From positions 1,054,001 to 1,118,000 of the forward strand of contig NZ_JACHCL010000002.1 of the NCBI RefSeq assembly GCF_014200725.1: a stretch of 64,000 nt of DNA. Direction: 5' to 3'. This DNA is from Janthinobacterium silvisoli. GTDB lineage: Bacteria > Pseudomonadota > Gammaproteobacteria > Burkholderiales > Burkholderiaceae_D. Shown in pieces: positions 31,832 to 43,561 of the stretch. Made by a program: the position numbers and the translations under genes. Within the stretch, counting starts at the first letter, position 1, and every line of letters starts with the position of its first letter. The notes under the pieces were generated by a model that was not told the DNA's origin, did not search any database, and worked only from the letters and a program-made list of their open reading frames with translations.

Positions 31832-33583
31832 ATGAGCAAATGGTCGATTGAAACGCTGAGTGCGGCTTGCGCCGCCCTGCTTCTGATCTTGCTGAGCTGG
31901 CTCGCCGGCATCGCCTGGCACCGCTTCCACCCCTGGCAGCAGATGGGCCTGGCCCTGCTGCTGGCATTACTCGCCACTGCCAGCATCTGGATGATGCGCA
32001 AGCTGCGCGCCCATCATGCCGCCACCCGCCAGCAGCTCGACCCCAGCGTGCTGCGCTACCGGGACCTGGCCGAAACGGCGCAAGACGGCATGTGGCGCAC
32101 CGATCCGCTTGGCATCATCCTCGACATCAACGAGCGCATGAGCGATATGCTGGGCATCCCCGTGGAGCAATTACTGGGCCAGAACGCCAGCAACTTCCAC
32201 GATGAAGCCACGCGGCGGCGTTTGTGCCCGCTATGGCGTGAAGCCGGGCAAAGCTGCATGGGGGAACTGCATTACCTGCACACGGATGGGACGGAACGTT
32301 GGGCCATGGTCAGCGGGCGACGCTTGTACGACCAGCATGGCGTGCTGACGGGGTCCCTGATGCTGGCCAATGATATCAGTGCACGCAAGCGTGCCGAGCA
32401 GGCATTGGAGCAAGCCCATGCGGAGCTGGAAAGCCGCGTGGCCCTGCGCACGGCCCAATTGCAGGACGCCAATTCCCGCCTGTCCGCCGAAGTCGCCATG
32501 CATGCGCGCACGGAAACGGCGCTGGCGTTCAGTGAAGAACGCATGCAGGACATCATCTCGATGATGCCGCTGTCGCTGTTCCTGAAAGGAGCGGACTCGG
32601 GCCTGCTGATGATGAACCATGCCTGCGAACAGCAATGGGGCGTGCGCTTTGAGCAGGTGGCCGGAGAACGTATCTGGCAGCATTTTCCCGCTGAACAAAA
32701 TGCGGGGTTCAGGGCGGGCGACCAGGAAGCGTTCGCCAGCCGGCGCCTGGTGATCCTTGAAGAACTGGTATGGAATGCCCAGTTGCAAGAGAACCGCCTG
32801 GTGCAAACGCACAAGAAACCCGTCTTCGATGCGGACGGCTTGCCGCAGATGATCATCGCCATGGCGATCGACATTACCGACAGCAAGCGCAACGAGGAAA
32901 ACCTGCGCCAATCACTGGCGCAGCTGCGCGAACTGTCCGACCACCAGCAAACCATCAAGGAAGAGGAACGGCGCCGCATCGCGCTCGACATTCATGACGA
33001 CCTGGGCCAAAACCTGATGGCGCTGCGCATCGATGTCTCGCTGCTGCACGCGCGCACCGCCACCACCCATCCGCGCCTGCACCGCCATGCCCAGCGCGTG
33101 CTCGACACCATCGACACCACCATCCGTTCCGTGCGCACCATCATCAATGACTTGCACCCGAGCACCCTGGAACTAGGCCTGGCGCCTGCCATCGAATGGC
33201 TGCTGCGGCAGATGGAGGCGCGCGGGCCCATCCGCTACCGGCTGGCGGTCGATAGCGAGGCGCCCGACCTGGGCCTGAACCAGCGCCAGACCTCGGCCAT
33301 CTTCCGCGTGCTGCAGGAATCGCTGTCGAACATCGTGCGCCATGCGCAAGCGAGCGAAGTGGAAGTGGTGCTGGCGCAGGAAGCCGGGCATATCGCGCTG
33401 CGCATCAGCGACAACGGCGTCGGCATGCGGCCCGGTGACCATGGCAAGCGCTGCGCCTTCGGCCTGAAAAGCATACGCGAACGGGTGCAGGCCATGGGTG
33501 GCGAGATGCAGATCGACAGCCAGCCGGGTCAGGGCACGGCACTGGCGATCCGTGTGCCGCTGGCCGCCGCCAGCCAGGCCTGA
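31832..33583 (+). CDS. Membrane PAS-PAS sensor histidine kinase, NarL/DegS (HisKA_3) type, orphan
   Basis: 583 residues. Two membrane helices (about 10-27 and 36-54) with almost no periplasmic loop, so sensing is probably cytoplasmic or within the membrane. PAS1 is about 70-190 (YRDLAETAQDGMWRTDPLG). A coiled coil (about 190-225) links to PAS2 (about 235-355). HisKA_3 has the phosphorylated His near 387 (RRIALDIHDDLGQNLMALR). The HATPase_c domain has the N box LQESLSNIVRHAQ and the G1 box ISDNGVGM. AGGGA lies upstream of the ATG. No response regulator is adjacent, although this kinase class normally pairs with a LuxR-type one. Confidence 0.92.
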   Translation: MSKWSIETLSAACAALLLILLSWLAGIAWHRFHPWQQMGLALLLALLATASIWMMRKLRAHHAATRQQLDPSVLRYRDLAETAQDGMWRTDPLGIILDINERMSDMLGIPVEQLLGQNASNFHDEATRRRLCPLWREAGQSCMGELHYLHTDGTERWAMVSGRRLYDQHGVLTGSLMLANDISARKRAEQALEQAHAELESRVALRTAQLQDANSRLSAEVAMHARTETALAFSEERMQDIISMMPLSLFLKGADSGLLMMNHACEQQWGVRFEQVAGERIWQHFPAEQNAGFRAGDQEAFASRRLVILEELVWNAQLQENRLVQTHKKPVFDADGLPQMIIAMAIDITDSKRNEENLRQSLAQLRELSDHQQTIKEEERRRIALDIHDDLGQNLMALRIDVSLLHARTATTHPRLHRHAQRVLDTIDTTIRSVRTIINDLHPSTLELGLAPAIEWLLRQMEARGPIRYRLAVDSEAPDLGLNQRQTSAIFRVLQESLSNIVRHAQASEVEVVLAQEAGHIALRISDNGVGMRPGDHGKRCAFGLKSIRERVQAMGGEMQIDSQPGQGTALAIRVPLAAASQA

Positions 33584-33696
33584 GGCTGAAAATCCGGGCC
33601 GAAGCCAAACAACAACATTATTTAAAATAGTTACAAAATGTGTATTTTTTTGCACCACAAAAAAGTATAGTAAGTTTTTTCTCTGTGGAAACTACC

Positions 33697-34833
33697 ATGA
33701 AGCCACCTGCCTCCCGCCTGTCCGCCACCTTGCTCCTGCTGCTGTTATCTGCGGCCCCTCTGGCCAGCGCCACTATTTACGCCGAACATGGTTTCGGCGA
33801 AAAAGACGGCAATGGCAGCATCGCTTCCGACCTGAATCCGGCCGGGCTGGTGGCAGGCATCATCACGGAGGAAGCAGGACGGCGCCGCGCCGTACTGTAC
33901 CAAAACGGACAGATCCGCGAACTGGGCACCTTGGGGGGCGACGAAGGTTTCACCAAGGCCATCAATTCCCATGGCGTGGTGGTCGGCTCGTCACAGACAG
34001 CCAGCGGCGCCTGGCACGCCTTCCGCTATGAGAACGCAAGCGGCATGCGCGACCTGGGCACACTGGGCGGCAACAACAGCTATGCCACAGCCATCACGCA
34101 AGATGGCCGGGTGGCCGGTTATGCCGATACCAGCAACGGCGATTACCACGCCTTCGTCACGAAAGCTGACCACAGCCTGCAAGACCTGGGCACGCTAGGC
34201 GGCGACAGCAGCTACGCCAGCGGAGTCAACAACCATGGCGTGGTAGTTGGCACGGCGCAGCGCGGCGATGGCTACCGCCGCGCTTTCGTCTACCGTCCCG
34301 GCGAGGGCATGCAAGAGATCGGCACCCTGCCTGGCGGGCGCATCAGTTCGGCCACGGCCATCAATGATGCAGGCTTGATCGTCGGCACTTCGGAAACGGC
34401 AAAACGCCGCTGGCACGCGTTCGCCTATGACGGCAAGCGCATGATCGACCTGGGCGCCATGATAGGCCAGGGCGACAGCTACGCCACGGCCGTCAATGCG
34501 GCTGGCCACATCGTCGGCAGCGTCAGCATCAATGGCTACGAGCCGATGACTTTTGTCTACAAGGAAGGCGTGATGACGGTGCGCCGCCGCGACGACGGCC
34601 TGTACCTGACCAACAAGATCACCGACGCCGGCCTGGTGGTGGGCGCCATCTACACCGGCCATAAATTCCAGGCCTTCGCCGTACCGTCGAACGCAGCGCC
34701 GGCGCCGCACCGCAGCAACCCGCTCGACTGGCTGCTGATCACCTTCATCATCGGCGCCAGCGGCGTAGTGCTGTATAAGCTGCAGCGCAACCACCGCGTG
34801 GGTTTGCTGGGCGAACGTACGCGCTTGCTGTAA
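33697..34833 (+). CDS. HAF-repeat exported protein with C-terminal membrane anchor
   Basis: 378 residues from ATG 33697. A signal peptide ([18 protein letters not shown]) is followed by about six repeats of roughly 45 residues with the HAF pattern: LGTLGG, an S-Y-A-x-A-I/V-N segment, then G-V/L-V-V-G and W/YHAF (for example RDLGTLGGNNSYATAIT). These form beta-propeller-like units. Near the C-terminus is one transmembrane helix (WLLITFIIGASGVVLYKL) and a basic tail, but no PEP motif, unlike many HAF proteins that carry PEP-CTERM. The function of HAF proteins is not established. The upstream 110 bp is AT-rich and probably holds the promoter. Confidence 0.8.
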   Translation: MKPPASRLSATLLLLLLSAAPLASATIYAEHGFGEKDGNGSIASDLNPAGLVAGIITEEAGRRRAVLYQNGQIRELGTLGGDEGFTKAINSHGVVVGSSQTASGAWHAFRYENASGMRDLGTLGGNNSYATAITQDGRVAGYADTSNGDYHAFVTKADHSLQDLGTLGGDSSYASGVNNHGVVVGTAQRGDGYRRAFVYRPGEGMQEIGTLPGGRISSATAINDAGLIVGTSETAKRRWHAFAYDGKRMIDLGAMIGQGDSYATAVNAAGHIVGSVSINGYEPMTFVYKEGVMTVRRRDDGLYLTNKITDAGLVVGAIYTGHKFQAFAVPSNAAPAPHRSNPLDWLLITFIIGASGVVLYKLQRNHRVGLLGERTRLL

Positions 34834-34848
34834 GGAACCGCCGGGAGA

Positions 34849-34883
34849 TCCACGCCATAACGCATGCGCAGCGCGTTCACTTC
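34849..34883 (-). repeat. Relic of sigma-70 region 4 (rpoD-like fragment), direct repeat A
   Basis: The first 24 bases (34849-34872) are identical to 36172-36195 inside rpoD, and 8 of the next 11 also match. Read on the minus strand it gives ALRMRYGVD, against rpo[10 protein letters not shown]. It lies in the short gap between the HAF gene and panE and is not part of either. Confidence 0.75.
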
Positions 34884-34891
34884 ACATAGAA

Positions 34892-35881
34892 TCAGGCGGC
34901 TTGCGCGGGATACAAGCCGCGCACCCGCGCAAACAAGCGGGTCAAACCCAGCAGCGCATCGATATGCGGCGTGGCGATACCGAGCCGCTGGCCGATTTCA
35001 CGCACCGCACCGACGATGTTGTCGAGTTCGAGCGGCCGGCCAGCCTCGGTATCTTGCAGCATCGACGTCTTGAACGAGCCCAGGGTGCGCGTCAACAGAT
35101 TGCGGTGCTCAGGCGTTTCCGGGATCGCGCAGCCGATCTGCTGGCCGATGGTTCCCGCCTCGCGCATCGCCGCGATGCAAAACTCCCTGACCAGCGCATC
35201 GTCGAGCACGACGTCGGCCGTCGCGCCGGTGATCGCCGACACCGGATTGATGGTCAGGTTGCCCCATAGCTTGTACCAGGCGTCATAGCGGATATTGGCC
35301 GACAGCGGCGTCTCGATACCGGCGCCGACCAGCAGCGATTGCACCTTCTGCGCGCGCTTTGATAATGCGCCGCCCGGCTCGCCGATCACCAGCTTGTTAC
35401 CCGTCTTGTGCATCACCAGGCCAGGCTCCGCCAGCCAGGTCGCCATATACACTACACAGCCGAGCACGTTTTCAAATGGCAAGGCGGCGCCGATCGCACC
35501 GTCCGGGTCGACGCTGGAAAGCGGTTGCGATCCCAGCGCCGGCACACCGTGGCCAAACCACCATGGCACGCCATTCATTGCCGGCAACAGTACGGTATCG
35601 GGACCCAGCAGCGGCTGGATTTGCCGGGCAACCTCGGCCAGCGCCGGCCCCTTCACGGCCAGGATTACCAGGTCTTGCACGCCCAGTTCGGCCGGATCGG
35701 CCACCGCATGCGCCGGCGCCTGCAACAAGTTCCCCGCTTCCTGCAAACGCCAGCCATGCGTTTGCAGCGCCGCCAAGGTCGCACCGCGCGCCACCACGCT
35801 CAAGTCACACTGCCCGGCAGCGGCCAGCCTGGCGCCGATAAAGCCGCCAATCGCGCCAGCGCCCACGATACAAACCTTCAT
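34892..35881 (-). CDS. panE: 2-dehydropantoate 2-reductase family protein
   Basis: NADPH-dependent reduction of ketopantoate to pantoate for coenzyme A synthesis is the family reaction. 329 residues from ATG 35881, which has GGAGG 5 nt upstream. The nucleotide motif is GAGAIGGFIGARLAAAG at residues 7-23. The NGVPWW segment lies near 100, and the catalytic Lys region is YDAWYKLWGNLTINPVSAIT near 190. The C-terminal SMLQDTEAGRPLELDNIVG segment is typical. Many paralogues act on other 2-oxoacids, so panE is the best but not certain label. It sits between two direct repeats (34849 and 36172), downstream of rpoD. Confidence 0.82.
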   Translation of the reverse strand: MKVCIVGAGAIGGFIGARLAAAGQCDLSVVARGATLAALQTHGWRLQEAGNLLQAPAHAVADPAELGVQDLVILAVKGPALAEVARQIQPLLGPDTVLLPAMNGVPWWFGHGVPALGSQPLSSVDPDGAIGAALPFENVLGCVVYMATWLAEPGLVMHKTGNKLVIGEPGGALSKRAQKVQSLLVGAGIETPLSANIRYDAWYKLWGNLTINPVSAITGATADVVLDDALVREFCIAAMREAGTIGQQIGCAIPETPEHRNLLTRTLGSFKTSMLQDTEAGRPLELDNIVGAVREIGQRLGIATPHIDALLGLTRLFARVRGLYPAQAA

Positions 35882-35971
35882 GCTACCTCCAATGATTGAT
35901 ATTACAATAATTACAAAAAGTAATGCATATGGAAAATATTTTCCAATGGATGGTAACTCATCCGGGCACAA

Positions 35972-35999
35972 AAAAAAGGAAGCCGAAGCTTCCTTTTTT
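35972..35999 (-). terminator. Rho-independent terminator of rpoD
   Basis: Perfect 12-bp stem aaaaaaggaagc / gcttcctttttt with loop cgaa, 25 bp beyond the rpoD stop. The T-run on both strands could also block read-in from the plus strand. Confidence 0.9.
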
Positions 36000-36023
36000 G
36001 GTTCATCTCATTGTGGATAACGC

Positions 36024-38564
<2,541 letters not shown>

Positions 38565-38892
38565 AGATATCTCTTAATGCGAGACCAGATGGTGTCGGCG
38601 CGAAGTGAATGATCCCACCTAAGCCTGCGAAACCGGACTCGATGGAGCGTGTTGTTGCGGCTGCCGTCTAAAGGCAGCGGCGCCTGTTTATCGGAACGTT
38701 CAAGGCCCGCGCATCCAGAAACAGGAGCAGCGGGGCCGAAGCCGGGTCAGATAAATAAGCGATGTACATTGCGGAATGAAAAAAAGCCCGTACCAGAACG
38801 GGCTTGAATCTTGTTCAGTGAAGACACAGCGGAGAGCAAGATTATGCATGAAACGCCCTTATCTGGATAATTGATAAGCAACATACCGCATA
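38565..38892. other. Leader and upstream region of rpoD
   Basis: About 330 bp without a recognisable gene. It presumably holds the rpoD promoter(s) and leader. A minus-strand terminator at 38779-38805 separates rpoD from the gene upstream, so rpoD must be transcribed from within the last 215 bp. No heat-shock-type promoter could be recognised with confidence. Confidence 0.5.
38779..38805 (-). terminator. Terminator upstream of rpoD
   Basis: Stem aagcccgt / acgggctt with a 6-nt loop. On the minus strand it is followed by seven T. It most likely ends the transcript of the hydrolase gene at 39117-39911 (and any small gene in between). Confidence 0.8.
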
Positions 38893-39006
38893 TCAACAAT
38901 ACTCATAATTGCGCTCCAACAAGACCTTGCTACCATCCCCTTCAGCTATGACCGAAACCTTTAAAAACAAGGCCTGATGATCACGGCGAGCCGACATTAT
39001 ACACAT
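38893..39006 (-). CDS. Possible small peptide or gene remnant
   Basis: A 37-residue frame from ATG 39006 (MCIMSARRDHQALFLKVSVI...), with an in-frame GTG at 39102 extending it. The tail KVSVIAEGDGSKVLLERNYE looks protein-like, and a terminator lies 85 bp downstream on the same strand. There is no clear ribosome site and I recognise no family. It may be a real small gene, a remnant, or chance. The rest of 39007-39116 holds nothing I can identify. Confidence 0.2.
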   Translation of the reverse strand: MCIMSARRDHQALFLKVSVIAEGDGSKVLLERNYEYC

Positions 39007-39116
39007 TTCCCGTATTTCGCGCCCTGCTTTATGCTGGCCCGGTGCTTGCTTGATGCTTATTTGCCCCTTATCCGATGCTGGCTCGCTTCCATGTTCGCCC
39101 ACTATCGCTGAGGCCT

Positions 39117-39911
39117 TTAACGCCCATTCACGCTGGCCACCGCCTCCAGGATCACCGCCGCCACTTCATTCGGCCGTGATAGCAGCGATATGTGGCTGGC
39201 GCCGGGGATCAGCGTCACGCGCGCATGGATGCGGCTCGCTTCCTGCCTCTGCAAGGCAGTCGGGATAATCTGGTCGTTGCCGCTCAGGGCCCAGAAGGCC
39301 GGCTTGGTCTTCCATGCTGCATTGCTGACCTTGTCCTGGAGGATATGCTGGAATACCGGCCCCTGCGTCGCTTGATACACCGCGGCTTCTGCCCGGCTGA
39401 AGTCGGCCGCGAACAGGCTCACATAGGTTTCCAGATTCAGCCACAAATAGCCGGCGGAATCGGCGACCAGGCCGCTTTGCCAGGCGCCGGGCGGGTAGGT
39501 GCTGGTGATGTCGGCGATCGACTCGCCATCGCCGGGTGCAAACGCCGCCACATATACCAGCGCCGCGACCTGTTCCACGCTGCCCGCTTGCGTAATCACT
39601 GCACCACCATACGAATGCCCGGCCAGCACCACCTGGCCGCTTTGCATCGCGATGGCCCGGCGCACGATCTGCGCATCCTGCTCCAGCGAGGCGCGTTGCA
39701 ATTGCACCGCGACCACCGTCAGGCCACGCTGCTGCAACAACGGGATCACGCGCGACCAGCTCGAACCGTCGGCCCAGGCGCCATGCACCAGCACCACGCT
39801 GGTCGGCAAGCGTGGCGCGGGGCCATGGCCCGCAGCGCAAGCACCCAGCAGCAGCGGCGCTATCGCGCATACCAGCATTCGCATGGCGGACTTCCACAGA
39901 TTGCGCTTCAT
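39117..39911 (-). CDS. Alpha/beta-hydrolase lipoprotein
   Basis: 264 residues. The signal peptide ends in a lipobox (LLLGAC, Cys near residue 25), so the mature protein is probably lipid-anchored in the envelope. The fold is EstA/AB-hydrolase_6-like: oxyanion segment VLVHGAWADGSSWSRV, nucleophile Ser in LAGHSYGGAV, Asp in SGNDQIIP and His in GASHISLLSRP. Homologues are esterases, often of unknown substrate. GGGAG precedes the ATG. It is alone on its strand. Confidence 0.85.
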   Translation of the reverse strand: MKRNLWKSAMRMLVCAIAPLLLGACAAGHGPAPRLPTSVVLVHGAWADGSSWSRVIPLLQQRGLTVVAVQLQRASLEQDAQIVRRAIAMQSGQVVLAGHSYGGAVITQAGSVEQVAALVYVAAFAPGDGESIADITSTYPPGAWQSGLVADSAGYLWLNLETYVSLFAADFSRAEAAVYQATQGPVFQHILQDKVSNAAWKTKPAFWALSGNDQIIPTALQRQEASRIHARVTLIPGASHISLLSRPNEVAAVILEAVASVNGR

Positions 39912-40119
39912 GGCTTGCTCCCTGGTTTGATTGACATGCTTTGACTTCGCCGCTTCAAGGCTACTCCGCCAATTGATCAGCTTGCTTGCGGCGCATCAAG
40001 CGGCGGCCAGCTGCGATTGATGCAACTTGACGGCGCCGGCGATTTTCGTGCAAGTTGCCAAAAAAGACAATGCACTTGCCTGTGGCGCGTGCTATGCTCC
40101 CCTTTTATAGCCTAACCCC

Positions 40120-40629
40120 ATGAAGTCGATGACCAGCTCCACGCCAGACCAGCAAGCCACCACTCCTGACACGCCAGCCGATGCAGTTGCTGCAGTTGCA
40201 ACACCTGCTGCTGCGCCAGCCGCACCTGCCGGCTTGAGCGCGCGCGCCTTGCTCAAACAGTTCCAGGAGCAATTCCCGCCTTTCCGCGATTGCCTTCCCC
40301 TGGCTATCGGTATCGACAAGCAGATCCTGGCCCGCCTGCCTGAGCTGGACCGCAAGCTGATGCGCACGGCGCTGGGCATCCACACCGGTTCGCTGCGCTA
40401 CCTGCGCGTGATGGAAAAGGCCAAGGTGCGCTACGACCTCGACGGCGCCGCCGGCGCGGAAGTCACGCAAACCCACCGCGACCACGCCACGCAAGTATTG
40501 CAGCAACGCTTCAAGAAAGAAGCCGACCGCAAGAAAGCCGAACGCGAAGCAGCCGCCGCTGAAGAAGCGAACCGTTTGCGCCTTGAAAAGCTGAACCAGC
40601 TGACCGCGAAATTCTCGCGCAAAGGCTGA
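40120..40629 (+). CDS. ProQ/FinO-domain RNA chaperone
   Basis: 169 residues (ATG 40120, or 40129). A Thr/Ala/Pro-rich N-terminal tail (1-38) precedes the ProQ/FinO domain (about 39-125), with FPPFRDCLPLAIGIDKQIL, RTALGIHTGSLRYLRVM and RYDLDG. The C-terminus (125-169) is a basic, charged helix. Such proteins bind structured RNAs and sRNAs. The exonuclease gene 9 bp downstream is probably in the same operon, which would put an RNA chaperone and a possible RNase under one promoter. Confidence 0.92.
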   Translation: MKSMTSSTPDQQATTPDTPADAVAAVATPAAAPAAPAGLSARALLKQFQEQFPPFRDCLPLAIGIDKQILARLPELDRKLMRTALGIHTGSLRYLRVMEKAKVRYDLDGAAGAEVTQTHRDHATQVLQQRFKKEADRKKAEREAAAAEEANRLRLEKLNQLTAKFSRKG

Positions 40630-40638
40630 TCCAGCTTC

Positions 40639-41277
40639 ATGGAAACAGCCGTCGCGCCGCCACTACCGCCCTACCAGGGTATACAACTGGCCCAGGTCAA
40701 GCTGGTGCGCAGCAGCGATGATGCGCGCGAGGCCATGGCGGCACTGCTGGCGGCCGACGCGATCGGTTTTGACACTGAATCGAAGCCCACTTTTGTCAAG
40801 GGCGAGTCGTCCACCGGCCCGCATCTGATCCAGCTGGCGACCGACGACATCGCCTACCTGTTCCAGGTGGGCGTGGCGCCGACACCGGCCCTGGCGGAAT
40901 TAAAGGCCATCCTCGAATCGACCACCACCATCAAGGTGGGGTTCGGCCTGTCCGATGACGTCAAGCGCTTGCGCGCCAAGCTGGGCATCATGCCGGCCCA
41001 GGTACTCGACCTGTCCGTCGCCCTGCGCGGCGGCCAGCGCAACGACCTGGGCGCCAAGACGGCAGTGGCCAAGTTCTTCGGCCTGCACCTGCAAAAATCC
41101 AAGAAAATCTCCACCACCAACTGGGCCGCATCGCGCCTGACGGAAAAGCAGATTTTATATGCGGCCGACGATGCGCAAGTCGCCCTGCGCGTGTACCGCC
41201 GCTGGATCGCCGACGGCGGCAAAGTAGCGCCGCAAAAAGCACCGCGCACTGCGCCAGCGCCACAACCCGCCGTCTAA
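40639..41277 (+). CDS. DEDDy 3'-5' exonuclease domain protein
   Basis: 212 residues forming a single RNase D/WRN-type exonuclease domain without an HRDC domain. ExoI is IGFDTESKP (Asp45, Glu47). ExoII is in KVGFGLSDDVKRL, with the conserved Asp. ExoIII is YAADDAQVAL, the Y-x3-D form of the DEDDy class. The C-terminus is a short Ala/Pro tail. The substrate (RNA or DNA) is not shown. It follows the ProQ-family gene by 9 bp, which favours RNA. Its stop overlaps that of the convergent MocR gene. Confidence 0.9.
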   Translation: METAVAPPLPPYQGIQLAQVKLVRSSDDAREAMAALLAADAIGFDTESKPTFVKGESSTGPHLIQLATDDIAYLFQVGVAPTPALAELKAILESTTTIKVGFGLSDDVKRLRAKLGIMPAQVLDLSVALRGGQRNDLGAKTAVAKFFGLHLQKSKKISTTNWAASRLTEKQILYAADDAQVALRVYRRWIADGGKVAPQKAPRTAPAPQPAV

Positions 41278-42701
41278 GCTTCTCTTGCCGACAATTGTTG
41301 CGCGGCCAGCCGCCCCAGGGTGGTGATCGCCGCTGCCACCTGCGCAGTCCACGGGTGGCCGTAATTGAGGCGAATGCAATGGCCAAAAGCACGCGTGGCC
41401 GAAAAGATGGGCCCGGGCGCGATACTGATGCCTGCCTGCAAAGCACTCCTGTGCAAGGCCAGCGCATCGCATCCTTCGGGCAATTCCAGCCAGACAAAAT
41501 AACCGCCCTGAGGCCGAGACACGCGCGTACCTGGCGGAAAATGCTCGGCAATCGCCTGCAGCATACTGCGCTGCTGCGTGGCCAGGGTCAAGCGCAACTG
41601 GCGCAAGTGGCGCTCATAACCGCCCTGCGCCAGATAATCGGCCAAGGCCATTTGCAGCGGCACGGGCGCCGACAAGCTGGTGGTCAGCTTCAACCGTTCG
41701 ACCTGGCGCGCAAAGCGCCCCGCCACCACCCAGCCCAGGCGAAAGCCCGGCGCCAGCGTTTTTGAAAACGAACTGCAATGCATCACCAGGCCGCGGCGGT
41801 CGGCGCTTTTACTGAGACCCGGACGCTGCTTGCCGAAATACAGCTCGCCATACACATCATCTTCGATCAACGGCACGGCGTGCCGCGCCAGCAAATCCAC
41901 CAGCGCACGTTTCTTTTCCAGCGGCATCAGGCTACCCAGCGGATTCTGAAAACTCGTCATCAGCCAGCACGCCTTCGGCCGGTGCCGCTCCAGCAAACTA
42001 GCCAGCGCATCGAGGTCGACGCCATCGCGGGGGCTGGTGGCGATCTCGACGGCTTTCAGTTCCAGCCTTTCCAGCGCCTGCAAGCAGGCATAAAAACTGG
42101 GCGACTCGATCAGCACCGTATCGCCGGGCCTGGTCACGGCTTGCAAACACAGGTTCAGCGCTTCCAGCGCGCCATTGGTGATGACGATCTCGTCACTGGA
42201 GACATGCACGCCATCGAGCTGGTAGCGCAAGGCGATCTGGCGGCGCAACTCGGCATTACCGAGTGATAAATCCGTCACCGCGCTCCAGGGATCGAAGCGG
42301 CGCATGCTGGCCGACACGGCCCGCGCCAGCCGATCCATCGGGTACAGCTCCGGGCTGGGGAAGGCTGAACCCAGCGGCACAATATCGCGCGAGGAAGAGG
42401 CGCCCAGCACCTCGAACACCAGATCGCTGACATCGACGTCGGTACGTACCTCGGCGGGCCGCGAGCTGCTGGGCTCTGGCGCAAGACTGGCCGCTTGTGG
42501 TGCTACGTAATAACCGGAACGGGGCCGCGACACGATCAAGCCACGCGCTTCGAGCAAATAATAGGCCTGGAATACCGTCGAGGGGCTGATCGCCTGCCGC
42601 GCCTGCTGCTGGCGCACGGACGGCAACTTGTCGCCAGGCAGCAGCAACTGGCCGCTGATCATGCTGGCGATCTCGTCCGCCAATACTTCATATCGCTTCA
42701 A
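41274..42701 (-). CDS. MocR-family (GntR HTH plus aminotransferase) transcription regulator
   Basis: 475 residues. The start is TTG 42701, with GGAGGAGGGA upstream. Residues 1-75 are a GntR winged helix (LPGDKLPSVRQQQARQAIS, YLLEARGLIVSRPRSGYYV). Residues about 110-465 are a fold-type I aminotransferase domain, with EDDVYGELYFG and the PLP Lys region CSSFSKTLAPGFRLGWV. MocR proteins sense PLP or amino-acid derivatives. Divergent from the cytochrome c operon, which is its most likely neighbour target, but this is inference. Confidence 0.92.
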   Translation of the reverse strand: MKRYEVLADEIASMISGQLLLPGDKLPSVRQQQARQAISPSTVFQAYYLLEARGLIVSRPRSGYYVAPQAASLAPEPSSSRPAEVRTDVDVSDLVFEVLGASSSRDIVPLGSAFPSPELYPMDRLARAVSASMRRFDPWSAVTDLSLGNAELRRQIALRYQLDGVHVSSDEIVITNGALEALNLCLQAVTRPGDTVLIESPSFYACLQALERLELKAVEIATSPRDGVDLDALASLLERHRPKACWLMTSFQNPLGSLMPLEKKRALVDLLARHAVPLIEDDVYGELYFGKQRPGLSKSADRRGLVMHCSSFSKTLAPGFRLGWVVAGRFARQVERLKLTTSLSAPVPLQMALADYLAQGGYERHLRQLRLTLATQQRSMLQAIAEHFPPGTRVSRPQGGYFVWLELPEGCDALALHRSALQAGISIAPGPIFSATRAFGHCIRLNYGHPWTAQVAAAITTLGRLAAQQLSAREA

Positions 42702-42835
42702 GCCGTCCCTCCTCCATTACGCAAACTGATCCGGTGTTTTCTTTACACAACTGATCCTGTTCCTATTTATGCAAGCAGTATATCCTTGGCAATTAAGCCA
42801 GCATCGCCGGCCAGCACAGACAGGTGAACTATTTC

Positions 42836-43561
42836 ATGCGATTCAATGTTTCCAGGTTCTCGATTTTCCTCGGCAGCATAGCCGCCCTGCTTTCCGGCTG
42901 GGTCATGGCGGCGCCGGCGATCCTGCCCGACAGCCTGGAGCAGCGCATCAAGGCTTGCACGGCTTGCCATGCCAGACAGGAAGGCCAGGACGCCTTCTTT
43001 CCCCGCATCGCCGGCAAGCCGGCCGGCTATCTGTACAACCAGCTGATCAATTTCCGCGACGGCCGGCGCCAGTATCCGATGATGACGTATATGGTGGAAC
43101 ACTTGCCGGACGCCTATCTTCGCGAGATCGCTGAGTATTTTGCCGAGCAACACCCCACGCCACCGCCGGCCCAGCCCAGCAATGCCAGCGCAGCCGTACT
43201 GGCGCGCGGCAAGCAACTGCTACAACAAGGCGATAGCAGCAAGAAAATTCCTGCCTGCATCACCTGCCATGGCGCCCAGCTGGCCGGTGTCGCGCCCGCC
43301 ATACCCGGTTTGCTGGGCTTGCCGCGCGACTATATCAACGCGCAGTTTGGCGCCTGGAAAAACGGCGTACGCCGCGCCCAGGCGCCCGACTGCATGGCGC
43401 AGATCGCCGAGCGCCTGTCGAACGAGGACGTGGGCGCCCTCTCGGCCTGGCTGGGCACGCAAGTGGCCAGCGCCGCCACGCTCCCCGCTACCAGCATCGC
43501 CCTGCCCTTGCCACTGCACTGCGGCAGCGTGCCTGGCTCGACCGCAGAGGTGGCGCCATGA
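42836..43561 (+). CDS. Dihaem cytochrome c, c4-like
   Basis: 241 residues from ATG 42836, preceded by AGGTGA; a GTG at 42824 is possible. A signal peptide (FLGSIAALLSGWVMAAP) leads to two CXXCH haem sites, CTACH near residue 45 and CITCH near 140. Each is in a c4-type half with the motifs FPRIAGKPAGYLYNQL and PAIPGLLGLPRDYINAQ. Periplasmic electron carrier. It overlaps the next gene by 4 bp (ATGA), so the two are coupled. Confidence 0.92.
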   Translation: MRFNVSRFSIFLGSIAALLSGWVMAAPAILPDSLEQRIKACTACHARQEGQDAFFPRIAGKPAGYLYNQLINFRDGRRQYPMMTYMVEHLPDAYLREIAEYFAEQHPTPPPAQPSNASAAVLARGKQLLQQGDSSKKIPACITCHGAQLAGVAPAIPGLLGLPRDYINAQFGAWKNGVRRAQAPDCMAQIAERLSNEDVGALSAWLGTQVASAATLPATSIALPLPLHCGSVPGSTAEVAP

